A stretch of 62,610 bases of DNA from Lachnospiraceae bacterium (GCA_024690205.1 JAILCX010000029.1:1-62610), one strand, 5' to 3'; counted from the first letter of the stretch, positions 9,160 through 17,557 are shown. A program made the numbers and translations. Notes: a model not told the origin generated them from the sequence alone.

Positions 9160-10674
9160 ATGAGATGTCCTGAATGCGGAACGAGGATAAGGAAAGATGC
9201 TCGTTTTTGCGCTAAATGCGGATGGAAAGTTATAGAGATTCCTTTATGGAAACGTATAAGGATTCCGCTTATTGTTACAGCGTTATCCTTATCGGTTGTT
9301 CTGATAGCCGTATTGGCGATCGCTGTTGTAAAGAATAATAAGACTGAGATTGCTGATGAGCCGGAGGATTTAACGGAGATAAGCGTTCCTGAGGCAAATG
9401 AGAATGATGGTTCGCCCGAATCTGACATTTCCGAAACTTCTTCCGAGACGGGAATCGATGATATAGAAGCTCTTTTTACAAGGTTTGGTATATCCGAAGA
9501 AAATGTGGCAGATTACGGTGATGATCAGGTTCTTGATTATAACCGATACGACAGATATACTTCGGAAAAGTATGATCAATTTGGTTTTAGTTATCCTTCT
9601 TCTTTGTATAATAATGTTTCGTTTATTGAAAACGGTACGGATGAAAACTACGGGAACGAACTTGAAAAGGTGGAACTATCGGCAGATGACGGTTCCAGGG
9701 CGATGTTCGTTATATATGAGAATGATAATATAGCCGGAACCGATATTGAATCAAAAACCGAGAATCTACATGAAAAAGAGAAAGATACTCTTTTTTCACC
9801 GATAGATCTTACGATCGGAGTTTCGCAGAACGGGGATTACGGAACTGTAATAATGTCCGGATATGAAAACGAAAGCATGGATTCTTGTTTTGTATATGAT
9901 CTTTGTCATATTGATAACGAGTATCTTTACAGGATGAGGTTAACTTATCCCAAAGCAAAAGACCCGGATGATGACGTTCATAAGGCATATTATCAGATGA
10001 TGATGTATTGCCAGTGCGATTTTAGCGGAGCCGTTAATTCAAAACCTTCTCCGTTTAACACCTTCTCGGATTCATATTTTAACAGTTTTAACATAAGTGC
10101 CCAACAAAAGCAGATTATCTGGGGGCTTATGAAATATGTCATTTACCATAACAACATGACCGGATCGAAAGAAAAGATCGCCCAGGATTTTGCCGATGAT
10201 GGCGATCTGCTCCAGCTGTATCTTTATTCGGATATGTGGAATAGGTATGAAGCCCCGGCCGATTCATCGGGCAAGATAGAATATCCGGGAGCAATTGAAT
10301 ACGCCAGATCGTTTTACAGGGATCTTCTCGATATAGAGCTTGATGGTAACAGGATAGGAGTGTCGGCTTCATCATATGATCCCGGTGACGGGTATAAACT
10401 TATACTTGATAAGGACAGCAATGAACTGTTCTATGCATATGGGACTTCCGCTATCGGGACAGTCAGTGGTAATGATGGATGGGAATACAATGAGTCCCTT
10501 AACTGTTACGACTATCTAATGGGCCCGATCTATGCGATTTCTCCCAACGGGGAATCATGGAAAGAACATCTTGAAAAGAATGATAAGAATTATGGAATAT
10601 ATGCTGTTCATATAAGACCGAACCGAAGCAATACTCTTGGATTTGATTTTCTTGGAATTGATAAAGTGGGTTAG
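9160..10674 (+). CDS. Zinc-ribbon membrane protein with large outer domain
   Basis: 504 residues. It starts with a ribbon (CPECG and CAKCG in the first 21 residues), then a basic stretch, one hydrophobic helix (about 32-54) and an acidic Ser/Glu linker. About 400 residues with no motif I recognise follow. Topology suggests a cytosolic ribbon and an extracellular domain. GAAGGT precedes the ATG. It is the last gene of the accessory block and is followed by a strong terminator. Its architecture parallels the gene at 12586, although the outer domains are not obviously alike. Confidence 0.7.
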   Translation: MRCPECGTRIRKDARFCAKCGWKVIEIPLWKRIRIPLIVTALSLSVVLIAVLAIAVVKNNKTEIADEPEDLTEISVPEANENDGSPESDISETSSETGIDDIEALFTRFGISEENVADYGDDQVLDYNRYDRYTSEKYDQFGFSYPSSLYNNVSFIENGTDENYGNELEKVELSADDGSRAMFVIYENDNIAGTDIESKTENLHEKEKDTLFSPIDLTIGVSQNGDYGTVIMSGYENESMDSCFVYDLCHIDNEYLYRMRLTYPKAKDPDDDVHKAYYQMMMYCQCDFSGAVNSKPSPFNTFSDSYFNSFNISAQQKQIIWGLMKYVIYHNNMTGSKEKIAQDFADDGDLLQLYLYSDMWNRYEAPADSSGKIEYPGAIEYARSFYRDLLDIELDGNRIGVSASSYDPGDGYKLILDKDSNELFYAYGTSAIGTVSGNDGWEYNESLNCYDYLMGPIYAISPNGESWKEHLEKNDKNYGIYAVHIRPNRSNTLGFDFLGIDKVG

Positions 10675-10680
10675 ATGTTG

Positions 10681-10710
10681 AAACAGCTCCGCGTAATGCG
10701 GAGCTGTTTT
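10681..10710 (+). terminator. Strong bidirectional terminator
   Basis: AAACAGCTCCGC and GCGGAGCTGTTT pair perfectly around GTAAT. A on one side and T on the other allow termination in both directions, serving the zinc-ribbon gene on the left and hicB on the right. Confidence 0.85.
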
Positions 10711-10733
10711 AAAAGTTAAACTGAAATTATGGA

Positions 10734-11075
10734 TCAGTTTTCAAGAACGGTAAGTTCGTCCTCAATAGCTTTTTCAATAAACTTGTTAAGAGAAATGCCC
10801 ATTGTTTTGGCCTTTATTGCTGCACGTTGATGCATATTGGGCTTTAGACGTAAATTCAATTTACCTGAGAAAGGCTTCTCCGGTTCAACACCATCTTTTT
10901 TACACCAATCAAGATAGTCATCTACGGATAGTTGAAATTCTCTGTTTAATTCTTCAACAGATGTCCCCTGAAAGGTTATTACGGTTTTCGTGTTGATAAC
11001 AGATCCGGAAAAAATCTTACAATCATCATCGTATTCAACTTCTCCGACATATCCTTTATATAACATAGTATTCAT
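10734..11075 (-). CDS. hicB: HicB-family antitoxin
   Basis: 113 residues. The N-terminal part (YKGYVGEVEYDDDCKIFSG) matches the HicB RNase-H-like fold. The C-terminus (KLNLRLKPNMHQRAAIKAKTMGISLNKFIEKAIEDEL) is a ribbon-helix-helix DNA-binding domain. HicB neutralises HicA and normally represses the operon. The ATG overlaps the hicA stop by 4 bases (ATGA), and its ribosome site GGAGGT (complement of 11082-11087) lies inside hicA. Two palindromes at 11334-11393 are candidate operators. Confidence 0.9.
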   Translation of the reverse strand: MNTMLYKGYVGEVEYDDDCKIFSGSVINTKTVITFQGTSVEELNREFQLSVDDYLDWCKKDGVEPEKPFSGKLNLRLKPNMHQRAAIKAKTMGISLNKFIEKAIEDELTVLEN

Positions 11076-11326
11076 ATACTAACCTCCGCGTTTTCCAAGA
11101 ATTTTCGAACGGATTTAACGGCGCCCTTATCAGTAACTGATTCGGGATGTGGACGATGAAATACTGCACGTTGTCCGTTGAGCAGGACCCTGACTCGTGA
11201 ACCGTTTCCTTCGGAAATCTCAGCTCCTAATGCAATAAATAGAGATTCTATATCCTTCCATTCTATATCTGCATTAATAGGATCTTTGTAAATTTTCTTG
11301 TATGTTTTAACATTTTTACTGTTCAC
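11072..11326 (-). CDS. hicA: HicA-family mRNA interferase toxin
   Basis: 84 residues. It matches the HicA fold: DIEWKDIESLFIALGAEISEGNGSRVRVLLNG followed by the histidine motif HRPHP that carries the catalytic His. HicA proteins cut mRNA and tmRNA when freed from HicB. The only reasonable start in frame is GTG at 11326. No ribosome site precedes it, and the predicted transcription start falls almost on it, so the mRNA may be leaderless. It forms a toxin-first operon with hicB. Confidence 0.88.
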   Translation of the reverse strand: MNSKNVKTYKKIYKDPINADIEWKDIESLFIALGAEISEGNGSRVRVLLNGQRAVFHRPHPESVTDKGAVKSVRKFLENAEVSI

Positions 11327-11332
11327 AATTTG

Positions 11333-11361
11333 ATAGTACTATGCAATAGTACTAATGTCAA
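11333..11361 (-). promoter_or_regulatory. hicAB promoter with embedded palindrome
   Basis: On the minus strand TTGACA (complement of 11356-11361) is followed after exactly 17 bases by TACTAT (complement of 11333-11338). A perfect palindrome with 9-base arms, TAGTACTAT-GCA-ATAGTACTA (11334-11354), covers the -10 and spacer, where a repressor such as HicB would block polymerase. Confidence 0.8.
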
Positions 11362-11364
11362 GCC

Positions 11365-11393
11365 TTTTGAGGTCACAAATTGTGACCTCAAAA
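11365..11393. repeat. Perfect 29-bp inverted repeat upstream of hicAB
   Basis: Arms TTTTGAGGTCACAA and TTGTGACCTCAAAA (14 bases each) flank one A at 11379. No T run follows on either strand in a terminator position, so an operator is more likely than a terminator. It lies directly upstream of the hicAB -35 and before the riboswitch promoter, so it could affect either. Confidence 0.7.
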
Positions 11394-11418
11394 AGACGAG
11401 GTTTAAAAAGGAACTGTA

Positions 11419-11447
11419 TTGTCTCATACAAACCAATATGATAAAAT
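11419..11447 (+). promoter_or_regulatory. Promoter for the cobalamin riboswitch operon
   Basis: TTGTCT (11419-11424), a 17-base spacer and TAAAAT (11442-11447) with an extended TG at 11439. Transcription would begin near 11453, just before the riboswitch core. Confidence 0.55.
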
Positions 11448-11449
11448 CC

Positions 11450-11605
11450 CCTATGGTAACGGAAAAAGGAACAATGTGAAAATCATTGACAGCTTACTCT
11501 GAGGTAAGGCAGACGAGGACTTTGATCTATGCCATTGCGTTATTCGTGAGAAGGCAAAAGCCCGAGGATGAAGCCAAGTCCTAAGACTTCCCGTTATCAG
11601 ACTTG
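11450..11605 (+). promoter_or_regulatory. Cobalamin riboswitch
   Basis: Conserved pieces occur in order: AAAAAGGAACAATGTGAAAA then TCATTGACAGC, AGACGAGGAC, TGCCATTG, GAGAAGGCAAAAGCCC and GATGAAGCCAAGTCC. These match the B12-box family (GGGAA..GGTGAAAATCC..ACAGC, GCCACTG, GGGAAGGC, GAGCCAGGAGACC). A short AAGTC/GACTT hairpin follows before the ribosome site. No strong terminator is visible, so control at the ribosome site is the more likely mode. It should repress the two downstream genes when cobalamin is plentiful. Boundaries are approximate. Confidence 0.85.
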
Positions 11606-11637
11606 TTTTCTTGGTAGGAAGGAAAGGAGATATTTTT

Positions 11638-12042
11638 ATGTCTAAGAAAGCTAAGATCATCGCTGTCTGCGCTTTTGTCGTAGTCGTGGTTGCCATCATT
11701 GCCGTATTTGCGATCGTAAACGGTAAGGCAAAGAACCAGGCTGACGGAAGCAAGACATTCACGATCAAGATCGAATCTGAGCGCGATAACTATTCAGACA
11801 CTAAGGAGTGTACATCCGACCTTGCAACATTGGGTGACTATTTAAGAACCATGGATAACTGTACTTTCTCTGAGAGCGAATACGGTATCTACGTTCAGGG
11901 ATTCGACGGTATGATGGAAGATATGGACAACCAGTATTGGTGGTGCATCAACGTTAACGGGCAGATGGCATCAACAGGTGCTGATGAGATCATTCTTACA
12001 TCAGGTGATGAGTATTCATTTGTTCTTAAACAGGGATGGTAA
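11638..12042 (+). CDS. Membrane-anchored DUF4430 (transcobalamin-like) protein
   Basis: 134 residues starting at the ATG at 11638 behind GGAAAGGAG. An N-terminal hydrophobic helix (about 5-27) with no lipobox anchors the protein outside. The rest matches the DUF4430 fold related to the C-terminal domain of vitamin B12 carriers such as transcobalamin: FTIKIES, LGDYLRTMDNCTF, the tryptophan-rich YWWCINVNG, and ILTSGDEYSFVLKQ. It sits under a cobalamin riboswitch and directly abuts an ECF substrate-binding component. I infer that it catches cobalamin or a corrinoid at the membrane. Confidence 0.85.
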   Translation: MSKKAKIIAVCAFVVVVVAIIAVFAIVNGKAKNQADGSKTFTIKIESERDNYSDTKECTSDLATLGDYLRTMDNCTFSESEYGIYVQGFDGMMEDMDNQYWWCINVNGQMASTGADEIILTSGDEYSFVLKQGW

Positions 12043-12531
12043 ATGAGTGTTCAGCGAATTGTCAGGATAGCACTTTTAAGTGCTATCCTGTATGTTTGTA
12101 AAGTATCATTGGAATGGCTCCCGAACGTTGAACTTGTTACGCTTCTTGTGATCTTGTATGCGCTTACGATCGGACTTGATGCTTTATACGTTACATTGAT
12201 ATTTAATATAATCGAACTTATCCAATGGGGGTTTGGGACCTGGTGGATAGCTTATCTTTATATCTGGCCTCTTTTTGTCATAATTTCACTTCTTTTAAAA
12301 AAGGTCATCAAAGAAGAATTCATCATATGGGCCGTTTTGTCCGGCTGCTTCGGACTTGTTTTCGGAGCACTGTGTTCATCTGTTTATCTTTTTATAGATC
12401 CCAAATACGCATGGACATATTTTATCGCAGGCCTGCCCTGGGATGCGTGGCACGCGATCAGTAATTTCATTATCATGCTCCTTGCAGGAAAGCCCCTTTA
12501 CCTGCTTCTTAAAAAGACAACTTCCCGTTAG
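12043..12531 (+). CDS. ECF transporter S component, probably for cobalamin
   Basis: 162 residues with about five to six hydrophobic helices. The opening VQRIVRIALLSAILYVCK is typical of ECF S components. The ATG follows the DUF4430 stop codon with no gap, showing tight coupling. Control by a cobalamin riboswitch points to a cobalamin or corrinoid substrate, similar to CblT or CbrT proteins; this is inferred from context. The energising subunits (EcfA, EcfA', EcfT) are not in the window. A 28-base perfect inverted repeat lies within codons 7-16. Confidence 0.82.
   Translation: MSVQRIVRIALLSAILYVCKVSLEWLPNVELVTLLVILYALTIGLDALYVTLIFNIIELIQWGFGTWWIAYLYIWPLFVIISLLLKKVIKEEFIIWAVLSGCFGLVFGALCSSVYLFIDPKYAWTYFIAGLPWDAWHAISNFIIMLLAGKPLYLLLKKTTSR
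12063..12090 (+). repeat. Perfect inverted repeat inside the ECF S gene
   Basis: CAGGATAGCACTT and AAGTGCTATCCTG (13 bases each) flank TT, starting 20 bases after the start codon. In RNA this gives a stable 12-bp hairpin that could affect translation. The encoded residues (RIALLSAIL) are also a conserved family motif, so part of the symmetry may be accidental. Confidence 0.75.
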
Positions 12532-12533
12532 TA

Positions 12534-12542
12534 TGTTATAAT
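12534..12542 (+). promoter_or_regulatory. Extended -10 promoter
   Basis: TGTTATAAT (TG at 12534, TATAAT at 12537-12542) lies 43 bases before the zinc-ribbon gene at 12586. No convincing -35 is seen. Confidence 0.45.
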
Positions 12543-12585
12543 ACCTTCGGTGTTTTTAACGAAGATATTTTATATGGAGTAATTT

Positions 12586-14520
12586 ATGATCTGTCCAAAT
12601 TGCGGAAATGAGATTCCCGAAGGCTCGCTTTTTTGCATAAGATGCGGCGCCAAATTGGAATCCGAAACCGAAAAAGCCATAAAGACTGCAGAAACTTCCC
12701 TTAAGGAAGCAACCGATAATGCAAAGGCTGCAAAAAAAGAAGCTAAGGAAGCTTCAAAGGCTGAAAAGAAAGCCAAAAGTGAATTAAAGAAATCAAAGAA
12801 GCAGAAAAAGGAGCATAAAGGATTCAAGGTTCTTTTGGCTCTTGTCATTTTGCTCTTTATCTTTTGTATCGTTGCCGTTGCAGGCTGGTTCTTTTATCTT
12901 CCTCAGGCTTCAAGAGATTTCGTACACATGCAAAAGGATCTTCGAAACGGTGATTATGATGCAATGTTTGAGCATTTTAAGATCTCATCCGAAGACCTTA
13001 AGGATGATAAAGAAAAGTTTGCCGAATTTGCAAAGAACGAGTTTATATTCGGAGCAAGCATAAAGGATATCCTGAACGGAAATTATACGCTCCTTACGAA
13101 TTCGGATGTCCGTTATTCCCTTGAATATGATGATGCAAGCGGTAAATTTGACGGTGATATGTTCACGTATACCGTAAACGTGTATGAACCTCTTCTTTTA
13201 TACATGGGAAGGACGGCTGATACCGAAGACGGGCGCTATGTAAAAAACACATACACCGGATATCTGATGGATGAATTTCCGTATTCGACGGATGTTACCT
13301 GTGGCGGTGACGGAATGTCGGGCAGCAACGATCTTTCGGTAAAGCTTATTTTAAAGGACGGAAAGCCTTCCGAAATCGGATCGATGGAATTTGAAAATGA
13401 CAAATACGATCCCGCGGAATTCGTTGAGCTTAAAAACGGGGATCTTTATATCAATAAGATGATAGTTGATGAAGGCTATGCAAAAAAGCTATGCGAAAAA
13501 TATGCCGCCTTTACCAGCGACCTTCTAAACGATGCCTGCAAGGGCATAACCTATGAAGATTTCTGTAAAAAGTATGATGGGTTCTTTGTTCCCGAGCTCT
13601 ATGCGGATGACTATGATTACTATTATTCATACAGCGCTTTCTATCAGTCGTACGAATACGGTCTTGCACTCAACTTTGATAAGCTTAATGACCTTCCGAT
13701 CCTTGATGTAAATGATGATTCATTGATAGTTTCCGCTCACTTTAAGGGAAAGATCACTAACACTTTGGAAGATGAGGATGTGGATGATGATTCATACCTT
13801 CTCGTAAGACCTTATGAGTCGTTTGACAGGATAATCATGAACTCATCATATGAGGACGATATCAGATATCTCGGTGAAAAACTTGATGAGGGAAAGACAT
13901 ATAAGGAAGCGATAGACGCACTCTTTAACGACAGGTATAAAAATGGCGCAAAGGAGGCTACTCTTGGCCAGGATGTAAGTATAGCTAAGGAAGCGGCCAA
14001 GTATTTAAGGGATGAAGAGCGCGATGCTTACTTTGATGCCATCGTGACATTTGATGAAACTGAAGATCACCTGGATCATCCGAGATTCACTCTGCTTGAT
14101 ATAGGATCTGACTATCCGCTCCTTGTATGTACCGACGGAGCCGGCCATGCATGCTCTTCGCATCTTTTCCAGTATGATGGAAATACCATGTGGGACCTTG
14201 GTGCATACGGTGAATACGGCGAGCTCATGATCTACGCAAAAGAGGGCGTGATAAAGGTTCTGGGCGGAGGAATGGGATTATATACGATCGATTACTATTA
14301 TGTATATAACGGAGAGATATCACACGAAGTCGAACTTACATATGAAGATTCCACAACTAAGGCCAAGTATACCTCGGAAGGCGAGGAGATAAACGAGTCC
14401 GAGTTTAACGAGATAGTTGATAAATTCGAGGATGCTTATCCCGAAAGTGAAATGATCACTTTAAGATACGATGATGCTTTTGATATAACAGATGATAACA
14501 TCAAAGAGATTCTTTACTAA
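12586..14520 (+). CDS. Zinc-ribbon membrane protein with Ala/Lys coiled-coil linker
   Basis: 644 residues. The zinc ribbon CPNCGNEIPEGSLFCIRCG (residues 3-21) is followed by a highly charged Ala/Lys/Glu helix (about 28-85), one hydrophobic span (about 86-107) and an outer domain of more than 500 residues. The outer domain is acidic and has no motif I recognise; Tyr/Asp-rich stretches such as YADDYDYYYSYSAFYQSYE stand out. GGAG precedes the ATG. It shares the ribbon-linker-helix-outer domain plan with the genes at 8601 and 9160 and is followed after 11 bases by pyrE. Function unknown. Confidence 0.7.
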   Translation: MICPNCGNEIPEGSLFCIRCGAKLESETEKAIKTAETSLKEATDNAKAAKKEAKEASKAEKKAKSELKKSKKQKKEHKGFKVLLALVILLFIFCIVAVAGWFFYLPQASRDFVHMQKDLRNGDYDAMFEHFKISSEDLKDDKEKFAEFAKNEFIFGASIKDILNGNYTLLTNSDVRYSLEYDDASGKFDGDMFTYTVNVYEPLLLYMGRTADTEDGRYVKNTYTGYLMDEFPYSTDVTCGGDGMSGSNDLSVKLILKDGKPSEIGSMEFENDKYDPAEFVELKNGDLYINKMIVDEGYAKKLCEKYAAFTSDLLNDACKGITYEDFCKKYDGFFVPELYADDYDYYYSYSAFYQSYEYGLALNFDKLNDLPILDVNDDSLIVSAHFKGKITNTLEDEDVDDDSYLLVRPYESFDRIIMNSSYEDDIRYLGEKLDEGKTYKEAIDALFNDRYKNGAKEATLGQDVSIAKEAAKYLRDEERDAYFDAIVTFDETEDHLDHPRFTLLDIGSDYPLLVCTDGAGHACSSHLFQYDGNTMWDLGAYGEYGELMIYAKEGVIKVLGGGMGLYTIDYYYVYNGEISHEVELTYEDSTTKAKYTSEGEEINESEFNEIVDKFEDAYPESEMITLRYDDAFDITDDNIKEILY

Positions 14521-14531
14521 AAGGAGACAAA

Positions 14532-15212
14532 ATGGAAAAGTACAAGTCTGAATTCATAGATTTCATGATAAAGTCCGATGTTTTGAAATTCGGCGAATTC
14601 ACATTAAAATCCGGAAGAAAATCGCCGTTTTTCATGAATGCCGGAGCCTATGTTACGGGCGAACAGCTGATGAAACTCGGAGAGTATTATGCCGAAGCGA
14701 TACACGATAATTTCGGACTTGATTTCGAAATCCTTTTCGGACCCGCTTATAAGGGCATACCGCTTGCGGTCTCAACCTGTATGGCAATTCATAAGCTCTA
14801 CGGAAAGGAAGTCAGATATTCCTGCAACCGTAAAGAGATAAAGGACCACGGAGATGCGGGCATCCTTTTGGGATCAAAGATAAAGGACGGGGACAGGATC
14901 GTCATGATTGAAGACGTTACGACATCCGGGAAGTCGATAGAAGAAACATATCCCATAATAAAGGCTCAGGGAAATGTTTTGATAAAAGGTCTTATAGTTT
15001 CGCTTAACCGTATGGAAAAAGGCATAGACACCGACAAGTCGGCACTTGATGATATAAAGGATAAATACGGTATCAACGCATGTGCGATCGTCAATATGGA
15101 GGAAGTTGTTGAATGCCTTTACAATAAAGAATATGACGGACGTGTCATAATTGACGATAAACTAAAAGCTGCGATCGATGAATATTACGCTCTTTACGGT
15201 GCTTTGAAATAA
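14532..15212 (+). CDS. pyrE: Orotate phosphoribosyltransferase
   Basis: 226 residues. Converts orotate and PRPP to OMP in pyrimidine synthesis. The N-terminus FGEFTLKSGRKSPFF and the PRPP loop IVMIEDVTTSGKSIEE are diagnostic. AAGGAG precedes the ATG. The gene follows a zinc-ribbon membrane protein by 11 bases and its stop overlaps the next start by one base (TAATG). The other pyrimidine genes in the window (pyrBI, carA) lie more than 40 kb away. Confidence 0.97.
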   Translation: MEKYKSEFIDFMIKSDVLKFGEFTLKSGRKSPFFMNAGAYVTGEQLMKLGEYYAEAIHDNFGLDFEILFGPAYKGIPLAVSTCMAIHKLYGKEVRYSCNRKEIKDHGDAGILLGSKIKDGDRIVMIEDVTTSGKSIEETYPIIKAQGNVLIKGLIVSLNRMEKGIDTDKSALDDIKDKYGINACAIVNMEEVVECLYNKEYDGRVIIDDKLKAAIDEYYALYGALK

Positions 15213-15529
15213 TGTCATTTAAGAACTATATCTACACCAACAAAAAACAATCCGTTTACGGTATAATGGCGACCTTTTTCGGTATCCTTTCGACCGTTAC
15301 GTTTTTGCTGTGCATCTACGGCTCTTTCAAGGTTGCCGGAGATCCTTCCGCAGACTATACGGACAGTGCGTTTTTTGCGCTTATTTTTATGATCGCCGGA
15401 TTTGTTCTTGCCGTGATATCATTTTTTGAAAGTGACAGGTTTTTCCTGTTTAAAGTAACGGGAATGCTTTTTAATGTGACGGCACTCATATCGTTAAGTG
15501 CGATAATGTATGCCGGAGCGATATTCTGA
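15212..15529 (+). CDS. Small membrane protein (DUF6142-like)
   Basis: 105 residues with three hydrophobic helices (about 16-38, 50-68 and 78-100). The N-terminus KNYIYTNKKQSVYGIMATFFG recalls a clostridial small-membrane-protein family, DUF6142, recognised from memory only. The start overlaps the pyrE stop (TAATG), so it is translationally coupled to pyrE. No function is known. Confidence 0.7.
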   Translation: MSFKNYIYTNKKQSVYGIMATFFGILSTVTFLLCIYGSFKVAGDPSADYTDSAFFALIFMIAGFVLAVISFFESDRFFLFKVTGMLFNVTALISLSAIMYAGAIF

Positions 15530-15544
15530 TCTAAAGGAACACAG

Positions 15545-17557
15545 ATGGAAGAGAGACTTTCTTTAGCATTATCAAGAATAAAAGAGATCATCAATGAGGA
15601 TATCCTGCCTGAAAGGATCCAAGAATTCTTTTCAAATGAGGCAGGATTTATTTTGTGCCTAAATGATGTTTATGAAAAGCGCCTGAATGGTGAGTTATGT
15701 AAACTTAGCATAGAAGAACTGAGAGAAATAAATTCAAAGATATACAAAAGAGAGGTTAACATAACATACTCAGGTATACAAAGCGATGACGAGGTATATA
15801 TTTGTGCAGCGGATGCTGAGCTTCGCTCGGCAATTCCTTTTGTATATGAAAACGATCTTGAAGGATTCCTTATAAGGATAGAGCTTTTCCTTGAAATCTA
15901 TGGAGAATATGTCCTTTCATACGGAGAAGATAAAAAGAGTCCTTCTGCGGAAACTCTTAAAAAAATCCTATTTTATTATGTAAGCGACTATACCGGCATG
16001 GCCACGGAAAGAAAGATCCGGAACATGTTAACGCTAGAAGAGGACTTTGCAACGCATATCCTTAAAAACAACGATTTTAAGGATGTAAGGGATCTTTATC
16101 TTTATGGTGAATATGTAACCGATATTGAAGAGAGGACTCTTGTTTTTTTAAATTCGCTTCCATATGAGACTTTAAAGCTCATGGCTGATACCTATACCGA
16201 AGGGTACAGGAAGGGCTTTGAACTCATGGGAGTCGACCTCTCAAAGAAAAAGAATGTAAATGTAAGATACTCGCTCGGGTTTGAACCCGTTATAAAGATC
16301 GCTATAGATAACTTTGAAAAACTGGGGCTTAAGACAACGATAACCAGGGCCTCGTTTAATCTGCTTGACGGAAGGGGCGTCGTTAAAAACGGCTACCAGG
16401 GAGCCTGCCCTTCAAGACAGTATGATTTTGAGCACAAGGAAGACGATGCTCTTTTCTTTGATGCCAGGATAAAAAGCATCAAGCTTGAGGCGTTAAAGAA
16501 GGCATTTGAAAAATATAAATATGAGGCATCTTTATATGCAGGTCCGGCGGTCATGGAAGTTTTCGGTGAAAAAGCACCCGATTATGTTGCGGTAAAGAAC
16601 GCCCCGTTAAGCTCAAAGGAACAGCAGTCACTGCGTGTCGATCTTCGCGCCCGTTCAGGTATCATCCAAAACAGCTACATAAATGAAGAAGAAAGAAGCT
16701 TTACGATCATAGCCTTCCCGACACCGGATATCGGAGATGATTTCGAGGAGATATTTAAAGAGGCCATCAAGCTTAATACGCTTGATTATACACTCTACCG
16801 CGATACACAGCAGCTGATCATAGATGCCCTTGATAAGGGTGAATACGCAACCGTAAAAGGAAGTGCGGGTAACAGGACTGATCTCAGGATTAGTTTACAT
16901 AAGTTAAACAATCCCGATAAGGAGACAAAGTTTGAAAACTGTGTTGCGGATGTCAACATTCCTGTCGGAGAAGTCTTTACTTCACCTGTTTTGTCCGGAA
17001 CCGAAGGAATTCTACATGTTAAAAAAGTATTCCTTAACGGATTGGAATACAAAGATTTTATGTTAACCATCCATGACGGAATGGTCAAAGAATATTCATG
17101 CTCAAATTTTGAGGATGATGAGCAGAACAAAAAGTATATAAAGGACAATTTCCTTTTTGCACATGATACGCTTCCGATGGGTGAATTTGCGATAGGAACA
17201 AATACCACGGCCTACACCATGGCAAGAAAATTCGGGATAGATGACATACTTCCCATTCTTATTGCCGAAAAGACGGGTCCACACTTTGCATTCGGAGATA
17301 CCTGCTATTCCCATTGCGAGGATGTCAAAGTCTATAACCCCGACAAAAAGGAGATCATAGCAAAAGATAACGAGTTCTCACTTAAGCGTGACGAAGATCC
17401 CGCGGGTGCATATTTTAACTGTCATACCGATGTGACCCTTCCCTATGATGAGGTCAGGTACATAAGCGTAACCGACAAAGACGGTAACGAAACATATATC
17501 ATAAAAGACGGAAGATTCGTGCTTCCGGGCACTTCTTTTTTAAACGATGCTCTTTGA
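15545..17557 (+). CDS. M29-family metallo-aminopeptidase with N-terminal extension
   Basis: 670 residues. The C-terminal 420 residues match thermophilic-type aminopeptidases (AmpS/PepS). Metal-ligand motifs are GEVFTSPV, MGEFAIGTN, the HFAFGDTCYSHC region and HTDVTLPYDEV. These enzymes release N-terminal residues from peptides using two metal ions. Residues 1-240 form an extra helical domain not found in short M29 enzymes, though long forms are common in Lachnospiraceae. AAAGGA stands before the ATG. The gene is probably co-transcribed with pyrE and the small membrane protein. Confidence 0.85.
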   Translation: MEERLSLALSRIKEIINEDILPERIQEFFSNEAGFILCLNDVYEKRLNGELCKLSIEELREINSKIYKREVNITYSGIQSDDEVYICAADAELRSAIPFVYENDLEGFLIRIELFLEIYGEYVLSYGEDKKSPSAETLKKILFYYVSDYTGMATERKIRNMLTLEEDFATHILKNNDFKDVRDLYLYGEYVTDIEERTLVFLNSLPYETLKLMADTYTEGYRKGFELMGVDLSKKKNVNVRYSLGFEPVIKIAIDNFEKLGLKTTITRASFNLLDGRGVVKNGYQGACPSRQYDFEHKEDDALFFDARIKSIKLEALKKAFEKYKYEASLYAGPAVMEVFGEKAPDYVAVKNAPLSSKEQQSLRVDLRARSGIIQNSYINEEERSFTIIAFPTPDIGDDFEEIFKEAIKLNTLDYTLYRDTQQLIIDALDKGEYATVKGSAGNRTDLRISLHKLNNPDKETKFENCVADVNIPVGEVFTSPVLSGTEGILHVKKVFLNGLEYKDFMLTIHDGMVKEYSCSNFEDDEQNKKYIKDNFLFAHDTLPMGEFAIGTNTTAYTMARKFGIDDILPILIAEKTGPHFAFGDTCYSHCEDVKVYNPDKKEIIAKDNEFSLKRDEDPAGAYFNCHTDVTLPYDEVRYISVTDKDGNETYIIKDGRFVLPGTSFLNDAL

